From assembly GCA_963773665.1 (NCBI GenBank), contig CAVZBZ010000001.1, forward strand, positions 1,054,001 through 1,118,000: DNA of 64,000 nt. The letters are read 5' to 3'. The translations under genes and the position numbers were made by a program. Within the stretch, counting starts at the first letter, position 1, and each line of letters starts with the position of its first letter. The notes below the pieces were generated by a model. The model saw only the letters and a program-made list of their open reading frames with translations, was not told the origin of the DNA and ran no database searches. The stretch comes from DATJLY01 sp963773665. GTDB taxonomy: Bacteria; Pseudomonadota; Alphaproteobacteria; ATCC43930; CGMCC-115725. Below are positions 45,644 to 54,697 of this stretch, piece after piece.

Positions 45644-46516
45644 ATGTCAGCAGCACTCGCCGCCGCCACCAGCATTCTCTTCCATGGCTGCGCCTTCGCC
45701 ATGGTGCTCTATCTCGTTTCGGTCGGCCTCTCGGTGACGATGGGGCTGATGGGCTTCGTCAACCTGGCGCACGGCGTGTTCGCGGCGTTCGGCGGCTATA
45801 TCGCGACGAGCCTGATGAGCAGCATGGGCGTGCCGTTCGTGCCGGCGATCGCGGCCGGCGTCGTGGCGGCGATTTTGTTCAGCGTTCCGCTCGAGCGCGT
45901 GCTCTATCGCCGGCTTTATGGCGGCGACGAGCTTGACCAGGTGCTGCTCACGATCGGCCTCGCGTTCATGTCGGTCGCGGCCGCGAAATATCTGTGGGGG
46001 CCGCTGGCGCAGCCGTTCCATCCGCCCGGCTGGCTCTCCGGCCAGATCGAGGTCGGCCCGCGCGAGTTTCCGACTTATCGCAGTTTCCTGATTGCATCCG
46101 GCGCGGTGCTGGTGACGGTGCTGTGGCTCGGGCTCGAGCGCACGCGCTTCGGCGCGCAGATCCGCGCTGCCGTCGACAATCGCCGCATGTCGGAATCGGT
46201 CGGCATCAACACCTCGCAGCTCTTCACCTGGACCTTTGCGCTCGGCAGCGGCCTCGCCGCCTTGGGCGGCGCGCTCGGCGCCGAGATCCTGGCGATCGAG
46301 CCGGGCTATGCGCTCGAGCACCTCATTTACTTCCTGATCGTCGTGTCGGTCGGCGGATTGGGTACGATCCGCGGGCCGTTCTTCGCGGCGCTGCTTCTGG
46401 GCGTCGCCGACACCGGCTTCAAGTATCTCCTGCCGGAATTCGGCGCGTTCTTCATCTACGCGCTGACGCTCGTCATCCTGCTGTGGCGGCCGCACGGCCT
46501 CTTCGGGCACGCATGA
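45644..46516 (+). CDS. branched-chain amino acid ABC transporter permease (LivH type)
   Basis: First membrane subunit of the Liv-type importer (290 aa, about eight helices). It shows FVNLAHGVFAAFGGYIATSL, the conserved LivH motif FGAQIRAAVDNRRMSESVGI (EAA-like coupling loop) and GLGTIRGPFFAALLLGVADT. The stop overlaps the livM start by four bases. Confidence 0.93.
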   Translation: MSAALAAATSILFHGCAFAMVLYLVSVGLSVTMGLMGFVNLAHGVFAAFGGYIATSLMSSMGVPFVPAIAAGVVAAILFSVPLERVLYRRLYGGDELDQVLLTIGLAFMSVAAAKYLWGPLAQPFHPPGWLSGQIEVGPREFPTYRSFLIASGAVLVTVLWLGLERTRFGAQIRAAVDNRRMSESVGINTSQLFTWTFALGSGLAALGGALGAEILAIEPGYALEHLIYFLIVVSVGGLGTIRGPFFAALLLGVADTGFKYLLPEFGAFFIYALTLVILLWRPHGLFGHA

Positions 46517-47521
46517 GCGTCGAAGCCGCGCGTCCTCTCGCCTCGGGATCGGTCGTCGAAATTTTCGCGCGGCGCCATCGCCTGCATTGGGCCGAAACGC
46601 TGCCCTGGGTGATAGCGGTGGCGGCGTACTTCGTCTTTCCCGACTACCTCGCGCTTGGCGCGCAGGTGCTGGCGACGATCCTGTTCGCGCTCTCGCTCGA
46701 TCTCATCTTGGGATATGCCGGGATCGTGACCTTGGGCCATGCCGCGCTGTTCGGCACCGGCGCCTATGCCGCAGGAACTCATGGCCGCGCATGGCTGGGG
46801 CGAGCCGGTGAGCGGCCTCTTCGTCGCGGCGGCGGCGGCGGCCGTCGTGGGCTTCCTGAGCGGCGCGGTTGTGCTCCGGGCGAAGGGGCTGACGCTTCTC
46901 ATGCTGACGCTCGTTGTCGCGGCGATGCTGTACGAGGCGGCGAACAAGGCGAGCTCCATCACCGGCGGCGCGGACGGGCTTTCGGGCATGGACGTGTGGC
47001 CGGTGCTGGGCTTCCATTTCGACCTCTTCGGCATCACCGCCTATTGGTACTGCCTCGCCGTCCTGTTCGTGTGCTGGCTCGTGGCGCGCACCATCGTGCA
47101 TTCGCCGTTCGGCCGCTCCTTGACCGGCATCCGCGAGAACGAGCGGCGCATGCATGCGATCGGCTCGCCGGTCTATTGGCGCCGCCTCACCATCTATACG
47201 ATCGCGGCGGCGATGGCCGGCGTCTCGGGCGGGCTCATCTCGCAGACCACGAGCTTCGTCGGGTTGGATGTGCTCGACCCGATCAACCGTTCGGGCGAGA
47301 TTCTCATCATGCTGATCCTGGGCGGCGTCGGGCGGCTTTACGGCGCCTTCATCGGCGTGCCGCTCTACATGATCCTCAAGGACCAGTTCGCCGAAATCGA
47401 TCCGGTCTATTGGTATTTCTGGATCGGCCTCCTCCTCGTGCTGGTCGTGGTGTTCGCGCGGGGCGGCGCGTTCGGACTTGCCGACCGGCTGATGCGGCGT
47501 TTTTCCCGGAGGGCGCGGTGA
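46513..47521 (+). pseudogene. branched-chain amino acid ABC transporter permease (LivM type), frameshifted
   Basis: Second membrane subunit of the Liv importer. The first part (ATG 46513, MSVEAARPLASGSVVEIFAR) reads normally through the LivM hallmark LGYAGIVTLGHAALFGTGAY. One extra A at 46776-46777 then shifts the frame; the rest continues as LMAAHGWGEPVSGLFVAAAA through SITGGADGLSGM and RSLTGIRENERRMHAIG to the natural end. Removing the base gives a 335-residue protein of normal length. Because the operon is otherwise complete, a sequencing error is more likely than decay. Confidence 0.88.
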
Positions 47522-48276
47522 GCGCGGCGGCGGCGCTCGAGACGCACGGCCTGTCGATGAGCTTCGGCGCATTGCGCGTCGCGAACGACATCGATTTCCG
47601 CCTCGAGCCGGGCGCGCGCCACGCCCTCATCGGCCCCAATGGCGCCGGCAAGACCACCTTCGTCAATCTCGTCACCGGCGCGCTCTCGCCGGGCGCCGGG
47701 CGCATTCTCCTGGGCGGCGCCGACATCACGCGCCTCCAGCAGGCGCAGCGCGTGAAGCGCGGCCTCGTGCGCACGTTCCAGATCACCACCCTCTTCCGCG
47801 GCCTCTCGGTGCTCGAGAACGTGACGCTTGCCGTGGGCGAGCGCCAGGGCGTCGCAGGATCGATGCTGCGCCCCGCCGGCTCGCGCCGCTTCGTGATCGA
47901 GGAGGCGTTCGCGCTCTTGGAACGGCTCGGCATTGCCGACGAGGCATTGCGGCCGGTGAAGGAGCTGGCCTATGGCCGCCAGCGTCTCGTCGAGATCGCG
48001 GTGGCGCTCGCCCTCAAGCCGAAGGTGCTGCTGCTCGACGAGCCGGCGGCGGGCGTGCCGTCGGGCGAGAGCGGCCGCATCATCGAGGTGATCGAGCAGC
48101 TCCCGTCCGACATCGCGGTGCTCATCATCGAGCACGACATGGATTTGGTCTTCCGCTTCGCGCGGCGCATCACCGTCCTGGTGCAAGGCGCGGTGCTGGT
48201 CGAAGGCGCGCCGCTCGAGATCGCCGCCGACGAGCGCGTGCGCCAAGTCTATCTCGGCGAGCGGCAGCACGCATGA
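47518..48276 (+). CDS. branched-chain amino acid ABC transporter ATP-binding protein (LivG type)
   Basis: One of the two ATPases of the Liv importer (252 aa). Walker A is IGPNGAGKTTFVNLVTGAL, the signature region ELAYGRQRLVEIAVALAL, Walker B KVLLLDEPAAGVPSGESGRI and the switch IIEHDMDLVF. The AGVPSGE segment replaces the commoner AGLNPxE. The start is GTG 47518, overlapping the livM stop by four bases. Confidence 0.93.
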   Translation: MSAAAALETHGLSMSFGALRVANDIDFRLEPGARHALIGPNGAGKTTFVNLVTGALSPGAGRILLGGADITRLQQAQRVKRGLVRTFQITTLFRGLSVLENVTLAVGERQGVAGSMLRPAGSRRFVIEEAFALLERLGIADEALRPVKELAYGRQRLVEIAVALALKPKVLLLDEPAAGVPSGESGRIIEVIEQLPSDIAVLIIEHDMDLVFRFARRITVLVQGAVLVEGAPLEIAADERVRQVYLGERQHA

Positions 48277-48294
48277 GAAGAGGGCTCGCATTAG

Positions 48295-48373
48295 CCCCCT
48301 CCCCCCTTGCGGGGGAGGGAATGCAAAAAGAAACCCCCTCCCCCCTTGAGGGGGAGGGTCGGGGTGGGGGGAT
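48295..48373. repeat. REP-like repeat pair between livG and livF
   Basis: Two hairpins of the CCCTCCCCCCTTG / GGGGGAGGG type (about 48298-48321 and 48342-48360) with a spacer and the family flank GGTCGGGGTGGGGGG. The last bases reach to within a few bases of the livF GTG, so it could also affect livF translation. Confidence 0.75.
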
Positions 48374-48376
48374 GCC

Positions 48377-49114
48377 GTGAGCGACGCCAACACCACCGGG
48401 CTCGCGCTCGAGGGGGTGCGGGCGGGGTATGGCGATACGGTGGTGCTCGAGGGCATCGCGCTCGGCGTCAAGGCAGGGGGCACGCTCGCCATTCTCGGGC
48501 GCAACGGCGTCGGCAAGACGACGCTGCTCGCGACCATCATGGGCCACACCACGCTTCATGCCGGTTCGATCCGCTTCGAGGGCAGCGAGCTCGCGGGCCT
48601 CGCGCCCTACCGCCGCTCGCGTCTCGGCATCGGCTTCGTGCCGCAGGAGCGCGAGATCTTCAAATCGCTCACGGTCGACGAGAATCTGTCGGTGGCGGCG
48701 CGCCCGGGCAAATGGGACGCGGCGCGCGTCTATGATTTCTTCCCCTCGATCGCCGAGCGGCGCCGCAACCGCGGCAACGAGCTGTCGGGCGGCGAGCAGC
48801 AGATGCTGTCGATCGGCCGCGCCCTCATGGGCAACCCGCGGCTTCTTCTGATGGACGAGCCGCTCGAGGGCCTGGCGCCGGTCATCGTCGAAACCGTCCT
48901 GAAGGGCCTCGACCGCCTGAAGCGCGAGGACGATCTGACGCTCCTCCTGGTCGAGCAGCATGCACGGATCGCGCTCGAATTCGCGGATGAAGCGATCGTG
49001 CTCGACCGCGGCCGCATCGTGTACCGGGGGACGAGCGCCGAGCTTCTGGGCGCGCCCGAGCGGCTTGCTTCGCTCATGGGCGTGTCGCGCGACGGGCTTG
49101 GCCCCGGGGCATGA
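48377..49114 (+). CDS. branched-chain amino acid ABC transporter ATP-binding protein (LivF type)
   Basis: Second ATPase of the Liv importer (245 aa). Walker A is LGRNGVGKTTLLATIMG, the signature ELSGGEQQMLSIGRALMG, Walker B LLLMDEPLEGLAPVIVE and the switch LLVEQHARIALE; the LivF-typical FVPQEREIFKSLTVDENL is present. GTG 48377 is the start, immediately after a REP-like repeat. Completes livK-H-M-G-F. Confidence 0.94.
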   Translation: MSDANTTGLALEGVRAGYGDTVVLEGIALGVKAGGTLAILGRNGVGKTTLLATIMGHTTLHAGSIRFEGSELAGLAPYRRSRLGIGFVPQEREIFKSLTVDENLSVAARPGKWDAARVYDFFPSIAERRRNRGNELSGGEQQMLSIGRALMGNPRLLLMDEPLEGLAPVIVETVLKGLDRLKREDDLTLLLVEQHARIALEFADEAIVLDRGRIVYRGTSAELLGAPERLASLMGVSRDGLGPGA

Positions 49115-49196
49115 CGCAAGCGTGATGCGGCATTGCGCCGCCGCGGGGGGGACGGAGTGGCGGCGCCGGGCGTATGATGCAGGGATCATTGGAGAT

Positions 49197-49415
49197 ATGA
49201 CGATGCGCCGTGCCGCATGGGCCGTGCTTTTTTCAACCCTCGGTTTCGCCGCCGCGGGATGCGCCGCGCAATCGACGAGCGGGGCCTATTACCCGAGCCC
49301 TGGCGGCTATCCGTATTCCTACGGCGCGCAGCAGAACGACACCTGCGGCGCGCTCGGGACCTGTCCGCCGACCGGCTACCCCCGGATCGTGCCGGGCGAC
49401 GAGCACGGCGACTGA
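49197..49415 (+). CDS. small Tyr/Gly-rich lipoprotein
   Basis: A 72-residue predicted lipoprotein: signal MTMRRAAWAVLFSTLGFAA with lipobox AAGC, then a Tyr/Pro/Gly-rich mature part (YYPSPGGYPYSYGAQQND, CGALGTCPPTGYPR). GGAGAT lies just before the ATG pair at 49197/49203. No family recognised. It is 16 bases upstream of another lipoprotein gene. Confidence 0.65.
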   Translation: MTMRRAAWAVLFSTLGFAAAGCAAQSTSGAYYPSPGGYPYSYGAQQNDTCGALGTCPPTGYPRIVPGDEHGD

Positions 49416-49431
49416 CGGCTGGGAGACCGTT

Positions 49432-49920
49432 ATGAGAAAGGCGGCAGCCTGCGCCCTCGCGACGATGTTTTGGGCGCTCGCCGGCTGCGCGCCGCCGGGT
49501 CCGCAATTCGCCAGCGTCGCGGCCAGCGTGCCGTCCGTCCCGCAGGGGGAGGCGCGGCTTTATTTCTACCGCTGGCTCGAGCCGTACGAGACGGTGGCGC
49601 CGAGCACGGTCATGCTCAACGGCGGCCCGGTCGGGGTCAGCGAGACCGGCGCCGTCCTCTACCGCGACGTCGCACCCGGCCGGTACACGGTCTCGGTCGA
49701 GAGCCGCGGGGTCTATCCCAACCAGTTCAAGACGGTGACGCTCGCCGCGGGAGAGACCGCCTATGTCCGGATCGAATTGTTCCGGGCGTGGTGCAACGAC
49801 AGCGGCGGCGGCGCCAGCGGCGGCGGCAGCTCGGGCTGCTACGACACGTTCGTCGTGCAGATCATGGATCCCGCCGTGGCACTCGGCGAGATGCGGGAGC
49901 TGAGGCTTATCCAGGGATAA
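49432..49920 (+). CDS. DUF2846-like lipoprotein
   Basis: A 162-residue predicted lipoprotein: signal MRKAAACALATMFWALAGC with lipobox LAGC. The mature domain resembles DUF2846 (EARLYFYRWLEPYETVAPST, VMLNGGPVGVSETGAVLY, RDVAPGRYTVSVESRG, AAGETAYVRIELF), a beta-sandwich family found on the envelope. A glycine/serine loop with two cysteines follows. Its stop is close to a strong hairpin that ends both this gene and the convergent porin gene. Confidence 0.75.
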   Translation: MRKAAACALATMFWALAGCAPPGPQFASVAASVPSVPQGEARLYFYRWLEPYETVAPSTVMLNGGPVGVSETGAVLYRDVAPGRYTVSVESRGVYPNQFKTVTLAAGETAYVRIELFRAWCNDSGGGASGGGSSGCYDTFVVQIMDPAVALGEMRELRLIQG

Positions 49921-49938
49921 GGCAACGCGGCAAAGAAG

Positions 49939-49966
49939 AACCCGCCAGCCTTGCGGCTGGCGGGTT
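49939..49966. terminator. bidirectional intrinsic terminator
   Basis: A 12-base perfect stem (AACCCGCCAGCC with GGCTGGCGGGTT, loop TTGC) sits between the convergent lipoprotein and porin genes. Read on the minus strand, the stem is followed by TTCTTCTTT, a good U-tract for the porin transcript. Confidence 0.8.
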
Positions 49967-49992
49967 CAACAAGATGCTTGCGATGCGTGGCT

Positions 49993-51534
49993 TTAGAACT
50001 TGAACAGCGTCTGGAAGTCCACCAGCTCGCGGGTGCCGTGGCCGCCCGACCACACGAGCTCGCGGTACCAGCGGCCCTCGAGGCCGAACTGCACCGCCGG
50101 GACCGGCGTCCACTGGATGTTCACGGCTGCCGACTGGCTTTGCGAGATGAGCGCATTGAGGCCGGCGGCGGCGGTGTTGTTGGCGACCTGGGTCCATGCG
50201 CCTGCCGCGTCCGGCTTGGTCACGTGATCCCAGCCATAGGAGACGCCCGAACGCCACTCGTCGGTCCACCAGTGCGAGTAGCCGACATTGACGCCCATGA
50301 CGCGCGGCTCCGAGCAGCGATAGGGCTGCCCACCGGCGAAGGCAGCGCCGAGGCCCGGAATGGGAGGGTTCGTTGACGAGCACACAAGACCTTCTTCGTC
50401 TTGCGTGCCGAGGGCGCCATCGAGGGCCCAGTTGTACTGTGCTGCGCCTTGGCCGTAGCCCAGGTTCCAGGACACCTTGTCCTTGCCGATCGTGTTGAAG
50501 TGGCCGGATTGCAGGATCTGGTAGCCAAATTGCGCAAAATGAGAGCCCGGAGCCACGTAGTTACCCGCACCTGGGACAAACGGGTTGCCAGCAGCGAGCA
50601 CGCCACCGAGGCCGGCGGCACTCGCGCCGTTCTGCAACCGCTCCTGCATCACCGCCACCGCCAGGGCCGCGTGACCCCAAGGCTGATCGATCCGCCCCTT
50701 CACCGTGACGGCCGGGATGCGTTGCGACATGGTGGGCGAATTGTAGTTGTTCCACTGGACGATGGCGGCAGCGCCCTGGCCGGTGGCGCTGCTCGAGAAG
50801 AGGCCCGAGCTTTGCGCTTCTTCGATCGAGGCAGATGCACTCAGGCCGCCCGGCAGGAGGTAGGTGTAGCGGATCTGCGGCTCTTTCGCCGTGCCGGCGC
50901 CCATGAACGCGCCCGCCTCGACGAAGGCGTCGAGCGTATCGGCCAAGGAGTCGAGATCGGCGTAGTTCGAATTGGTCATGCCGATCAGCCACGGACCCAA
51001 CGTGCCATAGGCCTGCTTCAAGCGCGGCGTGCTCGTGTTGCTGCAGCAGTTGGTGCCCGACGTAACCTGTCCAGTCGTGATCGTAGCGCCCGACGAGCTG
51101 TAGGTGCCGGCGAAGTCGATTTCCCAGAATGTCTTCAACTCGCCGTAGGGCGTGGGCGTCCGCGTCTCGAAGAACGGATGAGTCGCGTTCGGGTTGATGC
51201 GGAAGGTGCCGTGAATATTGTGGGTGCCGCCGACGCCCTGGACGGTCGGACCGGTCAGGTTGATGTTGTTGGCGTCGTCGTTCTGCTGCGCGCCGGGCGA
51301 TGTGCCAGGATTGTTGAAGTCATACGTCGTGTCGATCTGGATGATGCCGCCGACATGGAGCGACGTATTGGTGCCCGGGACGATGAAGGAACCCGGAAAC
51401 GAGCCTGCGCCCGACAGTGGCGCGCCCGGCGCCGGCGCCTGTGCGTTGGCGCCCGAAAGCCCAACCAGCAACGCTGCGACGGCGGAGATGCTTCCCAGCG
51501 CAGTTGCCGAGAGGTAGCTGCCAGTCTTTTTCAT
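49993..51534 (-). CDS. outer-membrane porin, DcaP-like
   Basis: Predicted trimeric beta-barrel channel of 513 residues. Signal peptide about 1-32 (ending SGANAQ), then the DcaP-like N-terminus SFIVPGTNTSLHVGGIIQID, alternating beta strands, GELKTFWEIDFAG, RLKQAYGTLGPWLIGMTNSN and the C-terminal phenylalanine in DFQTLFKF, the signal for outer-membrane insertion. GGGGGAACCC precedes ATG 51534. Substrate unknown; DcaP members pass dicarboxylic acids and similar anions. Confidence 0.88.
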   Translation of the reverse strand: MKKTGSYLSATALGSISAVAALLVGLSGANAQAPAPGAPLSGAGSFPGSFIVPGTNTSLHVGGIIQIDTTYDFNNPGTSPGAQQNDDANNINLTGPTVQGVGGTHNIHGTFRINPNATHPFFETRTPTPYGELKTFWEIDFAGTYSSSGATITTGQVTSGTNCCSNTSTPRLKQAYGTLGPWLIGMTNSNYADLDSLADTLDAFVEAGAFMGAGTAKEPQIRYTYLLPGGLSASASIEEAQSSGLFSSSATGQGAAAIVQWNNYNSPTMSQRIPAVTVKGRIDQPWGHAALAVAVMQERLQNGASAAGLGGVLAAGNPFVPGAGNYVAPGSHFAQFGYQILQSGHFNTIGKDKVSWNLGYGQGAAQYNWALDGALGTQDEEGLVCSSTNPPIPGLGAAFAGGQPYRCSEPRVMGVNVGYSHWWTDEWRSGVSYGWDHVTKPDAAGAWTQVANNTAAAGLNALISQSQSAAVNIQWTPVPAVQFGLEGRWYRELVWSGGHGTRELVDFQTLFKF

Positions 51535-51740
51535 TAGGGTTCCCCCAAAATGGACAATCCGCGGATGGCGGCCGAAGGGACCCCCGCCGCCGTGGTTAAT
51601 TCAAACCGCCCGACGGTTTAAGGCAAGTTTCTCGGGAGCAATGCGCGCCGATTGGTAAATGGATGTGTCCTTCCTGCAACACATCGTCCCGGCCCAGCCG
51701 ATCCTTCCAAGCCCCTGAAGAAATTTTATTATCCAGGATC

Positions 51741-51872
51741 ATGGGCCGCGCCGTCGCCGCCTCGATTTTCGCCGTCCTTCTGGCGCTTGCGGCCTGCCGG
51801 CTGCCGCCGGGGAGCGCCAACGACCACCCCTACCGCAACCTGCGGAGCGGCCCCAATATCGGCGGCTTCTGA
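51741..51872 (+). CDS. small lipoprotein
   Basis: A 43-residue predicted lipoprotein: MGRAVAASIFAVLLALAAC with lipobox LAAC, then a short polar tail ending LRSGPNIGGF. A start at 51663 would add 26 residues and mask the signal. Similar tiny lipoproteins with an NIGGF-type end occur in alphaproteobacteria; no function known. Confidence 0.55.
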   Translation: MGRAVAASIFAVLLALAACRLPPGSANDHPYRNLRSGPNIGGF

Positions 51873-51878
51873 GGCGGG

Positions 51879-52538
51879 TCAGCCGAGCCGGGCGAGTTCG
51901 GCCTGTGCCGGCATAAGGCTCGGGTCGAGCTCGAGCGCGCGACGCAAGGCCGATTCGGCCTCGGCGCGCCTGTCCTGGCGGGCCAGCAGCACGCCGAGGT
52001 GGAAATGCCCGAGCGCCGTTTCGGGGGCAAGGCGCAGCCCCTCGCGAATGGCCTCCTCCGCCGCCGCGAATCGCCCCTGCTCGTAGAGGCAGCGGCCGAG
52101 ATCGACGCGCACGCCGCCGTCCTCGGGCGCGATCCTGGCGGCCTCGCGGAACGCGGCCTCGGCCTCGGCGAAGGCGCCGCGCGCGACCAGGCGCTCGCCG
52201 AGACCCGCGAGATAGCGCGCGGCACCCTGGCGCAGCTCCTCGGCCGCGGCGGCCTGTCCGACCTTGAGCGCCAGGTCGCGCGCGCGGAGCGCCAAGGCGG
52301 CAGCGCGGCGGCGCGCCGCGTCGAGGTCGGGATCGCGCGCGATGGCATGACCGTAGGCCTCGTCGGCACGCGCGAAATCGCCGAGCGCCTCGTAGCATTC
52401 GCCGCAGCGCATGAGGAGCGCGCCATCGCCGCCGCCGCGCTTCAGCACGACGTTGTAGATCTGGAGCGCCGCCTTCGCCTGTCCCGCGCGCTGCTGCGCC
52501 AAGCCCTTCTCATAGAGTTCGCGCAGATCGGAATCCAA
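51879..52538 (-). CDS. tetratricopeptide repeat protein
   Basis: A 219-residue cytoplasmic protein made of TPR helices. Recognisable units include ALQIYNVVLKRGGGDGALLM, CYEALGDFARADEAYGHAIA, FREAARIAPEDGGVRVDLG and LGHFHLGVLLARQDRRAEAE. No signal peptide. The start is a TTG at 52538; no ATG lies nearby in frame. The likely role is protein-protein interaction. A REP-like hairpin lies directly upstream. Confidence 0.8.
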   Translation of the reverse strand: MDSDLRELYEKGLAQQRAGQAKAALQIYNVVLKRGGGDGALLMRCGECYEALGDFARADEAYGHAIARDPDLDAARRRAAALALRARDLALKVGQAAAAEELRQGAARYLAGLGERLVARGAFAEAEAAFREAARIAPEDGGVRVDLGRCLYEQGRFAAAEEAIREGLRLAPETALGHFHLGVLLARQDRRAEAESALRRALELDPSLMPAQAELARLG

Positions 52539-52552
52539 TTCGCTGCCTCGAT

Positions 52553-52597
52553 TTTCCCTCCCCCTCGAGGGGGAGGGTCAGGGTGGGGGGTGGCATC
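52553..52597. repeat. REP-like repeat, one hairpin, upstream of the TPR gene
   Basis: CCCTCCCCCTCGAGGGGGAGGG (about 52556-52579) is a near-perfect palindrome, followed by TCAGGGTGGGGGGTGG. Same family as the other CCTCCCCCTC elements. Confidence 0.75.
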
Positions 52598-52668
52598 GGC
52601 AAGCCGTCACGATAGCATGCGCGACCGCGATTTGAGGTGCTGAGTGACGCACGCCGTGGCGCGCTGCG

Positions 52669-52763
52669 GCCCCCCCCACCCCGGTCCTCCCCCTCGAGGG
52701 GGGAGGGAGTTTCTTTTTGGATTCCCTCCCCCCTTGAGGGGGAGGGATAGGGTGGGGGGTAGG
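52669..52763. repeat. REP-like repeat pair upstream of the DUF559 gene
   Basis: Two head-to-head units, hairpins CCTCCCCCTCGAGGGGGGAGG (about 52688-52708) and CCCTCCCCCCTTGAGGGGGA (about 52725-52745), with flanks CCCCCCCCACCCCGG and ATAGGGTGGGGGGT at the outer ends. The outer flanks are themselves inverted, giving a BIME-like structure. Confidence 0.75.
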
Positions 52764-52794
52764 CGGGCAGGAAGCCGCGGCATAGACTCTTCGC

Positions 52795-53124
52795 GTGCCG
52801 TCCCAACTCGCCCGCGCCCTGCGCACGAACGCGACCGACGCCGAGCGTCGCTTGTGGCGGCACCTGCGGCAGAGGCAGATCGACGGCTTCCGCTTTCGGC
52901 GCCAGCAGCCGATCGGTCCTTACTTCGTCGATTTCTTCTGCCCCGAGGCGAAGCTCATTCTCGAACTCGACGGCGGACAGCACACGATGCGCGAAGCCGC
53001 CGACGAAGCGCGGACCGAATGGCTCGAGGCGCGCGGCTATCGCGTGCTGCGCTTCTGGAACAATGATGTTCTTCAGAACAGCGAAGGCGTGCTGGTTAGG
53101 ATCGGCGAAGCGCTGCGCGCTTGA
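52795..53124 (+). CDS. DUF559 endonuclease-like protein
   Basis: A 109-residue protein of the DUF559 group, structurally related to very-short-patch-repair-type (PD-(D/E)xK) nucleases. Typical segments are LRTNATDAERRLWRHLRQRQ, GFRFRRQQPIGPYFVDFFC, the acidic KLILELDGGQH and YRVLRFWNNDVLQN. Start GTG 52795. These genes are often mobile and of unknown role. It lies between two REP-like repeats and just before the integrase of the element to the right. Confidence 0.88.
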   Translation: MPSQLARALRTNATDAERRLWRHLRQRQIDGFRFRRQQPIGPYFVDFFCPEAKLILELDGGQHTMREAADEARTEWLEARGYRVLRFWNNDVLQNSEGVLVRIGEALRA

Positions 53125-53125
53125 C

Positions 53126-53165
53126 CCCCCACCCCGGCCCTCCCCCTCAAGGGGGGAGCGAGGGC
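53126..53165. repeat. REP-like repeat, incomplete, at the element boundary
   Basis: CCCCCCACCCCGGCCCTCCC flank then CCCTCCCCCTCAAGGGGGGAG, but the second hairpin and closing GGGTGGGG flank of a full pair are missing; instead CCCGTGGGGTGATTC follows at 53182. The unit may have been interrupted by insertion of the element. Confidence 0.55.
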
Positions 53166-53224
53166 TAAAAAACGGCGGTTTCCCGTGGGGTGATTCTTTA
53201 ATGTATGGGCAAGGAGTTGGGGCG

Positions 53225-53230
53225 TATAAT
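53225..53230 (+). promoter_or_regulatory. consensus -10 element before the integrase
   Basis: A perfect TATAAT 27 bases before the integrase ATG. No good -35 is seen at 17-18 bases upstream, so it may need an activator. Confidence 0.4.
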
Positions 53231-53256
53231 GCCGGGAGATAGACACGGGTGCTCCC

Positions 53257-54595
53257 ATGACGGATTATCTCCGGTGCCGGCGCGGTCGCTACTTCGTCCA
53301 AATCCGCCGGCCCCTCGCTCTAGCGAATAGCCCGCTATTCCCGCGTCCGCTCGTTGAGCGATACCTAAATACCAGCGAGGCGCGCGAGGCTCGCGAGCGG
53401 GCGCCGGGTTTAGTAGACGAGATACGCGCGGAGTTCAAGGCGGCCTTGGCCGGGGCCGTCCATGCCGGCGCCGCCTTGGATCATATCTTCGCCACGATGA
53501 AGCGGCAGGCTTATGACGCGCTCGCCGATGGCGCCGCGCTCCCCGTCATGGACCTAGGCGCCGAACTGTTGAAACGGGGAGTCACCCCAACGATAGACGG
53601 CACGGTCATGGACGCTCAGGGAGCCGTCGCTAACGCGATCCACAACGCCCGCCATCGCTTCACCCATGCCGCGCCGGCCCCTGCCATCGCCGGCCCGTGG
53701 CGCGCTCCGGTGAAGCCCGGCGAGGCTGTTGAATTGCTGGCGCACCTTGAGTCCTATCTCGCGACGCTTGAGGGTGTCCGCAAGCCCAAGGTGATCGCGA
53801 TGCGGCGCGGCACCATCAAGCGATTCCTCGCCGGCCTGCCGATGCTGGCGGATGTCACGCGGCCTGCCGTGCAACGCTGGCACGAAGCGAACAAGGACAA
53901 GGCACCGGAGACTTTGAAGCACAGCCGCGACGATATGCGGGGCTACTGGAAATGGCTACGGGCGCACGGCAAGCTCGCCGGGCTGGACTCCGAAAACAAC
54001 GATCCGTTTGATGCCAGCAAGCTCAGCATCGCCGCCGAAAGCGACGAAGCGAAGCTACAGCGGGAGCGGAAAAGCTTTACCCCTGCCGAGATTTCGGAAG
54101 CTCCAAGCACAAGCCCGCAAGGATGGTGACGCGGAACTAGCGGACCTAATCACGGTCGCAATGTGGAGCGGTGCCCGTCTCGGGGAACTTACTTCGCTTC
54201 GTGCCGCCTCTGTGAACCTCAAGGCTCAAGCATTCCATGTCGGCTCGAAAACGACTGCCGGCTTCCGCCAGATTCCAATTCACTCCACACTCATGCCGAC
54301 GATGGCGCGGCTTGTGAAGGCCGCGAAGGGCGGCGCCTTGTTCCCGAGTGGCGACAAGCTCGGCGATACTTTTACCGCGATGAAAACCGAAATGGGTTTC
54401 GGCTCGCGGCACGTCTTCCACTGTCTGCGCCACGGTGCGGCAGGTCGCATGCGTGCCGCTCGCCCGGCCGTTGCCGAGTACGTCATAAACTCAATTTTCG
54501 GCTGGGCCAATGCCGGGATGCTGGCACGCTACGCGAAGGATCACCCACCGACTCTCGCGATGAAGCGGGAAGCAATCGAAAAAATCCGGCACTAA
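53257..54595 (+). pseudogene. tyrosine-type integrase, frameshifted
   Basis: Phage-type tyrosine recombinase expected to integrate and excise the surrounding element. The N-terminal part (ATG 53257, MTDYLRCRRGRYFVQIRRPL) resembles phage-integrase N-terminal domains and runs through a core-binding region to KSFTPAEI. One extra T in the TTT at 54092-54094 shifts the frame; the catalytic domain follows as RKLQAQARKDGDAELADL with Arg in MWSGARLGELTSLR, HxLRH in VFHCLRHGAAGRM and the Tyr in AGMLARYAKDH. Removing one base gives 445 residues. Confidence 0.85.
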
Positions 54596-54697
54596 GGGCC
54601 TTAACCGATTAGACAGGGATCACCCCGCGCGTATCTCGGGACGCGTTATCGTGCGAAATGATCTAGGCCGAAGAAGCAGGGCTGAAATGCGCCGCTC

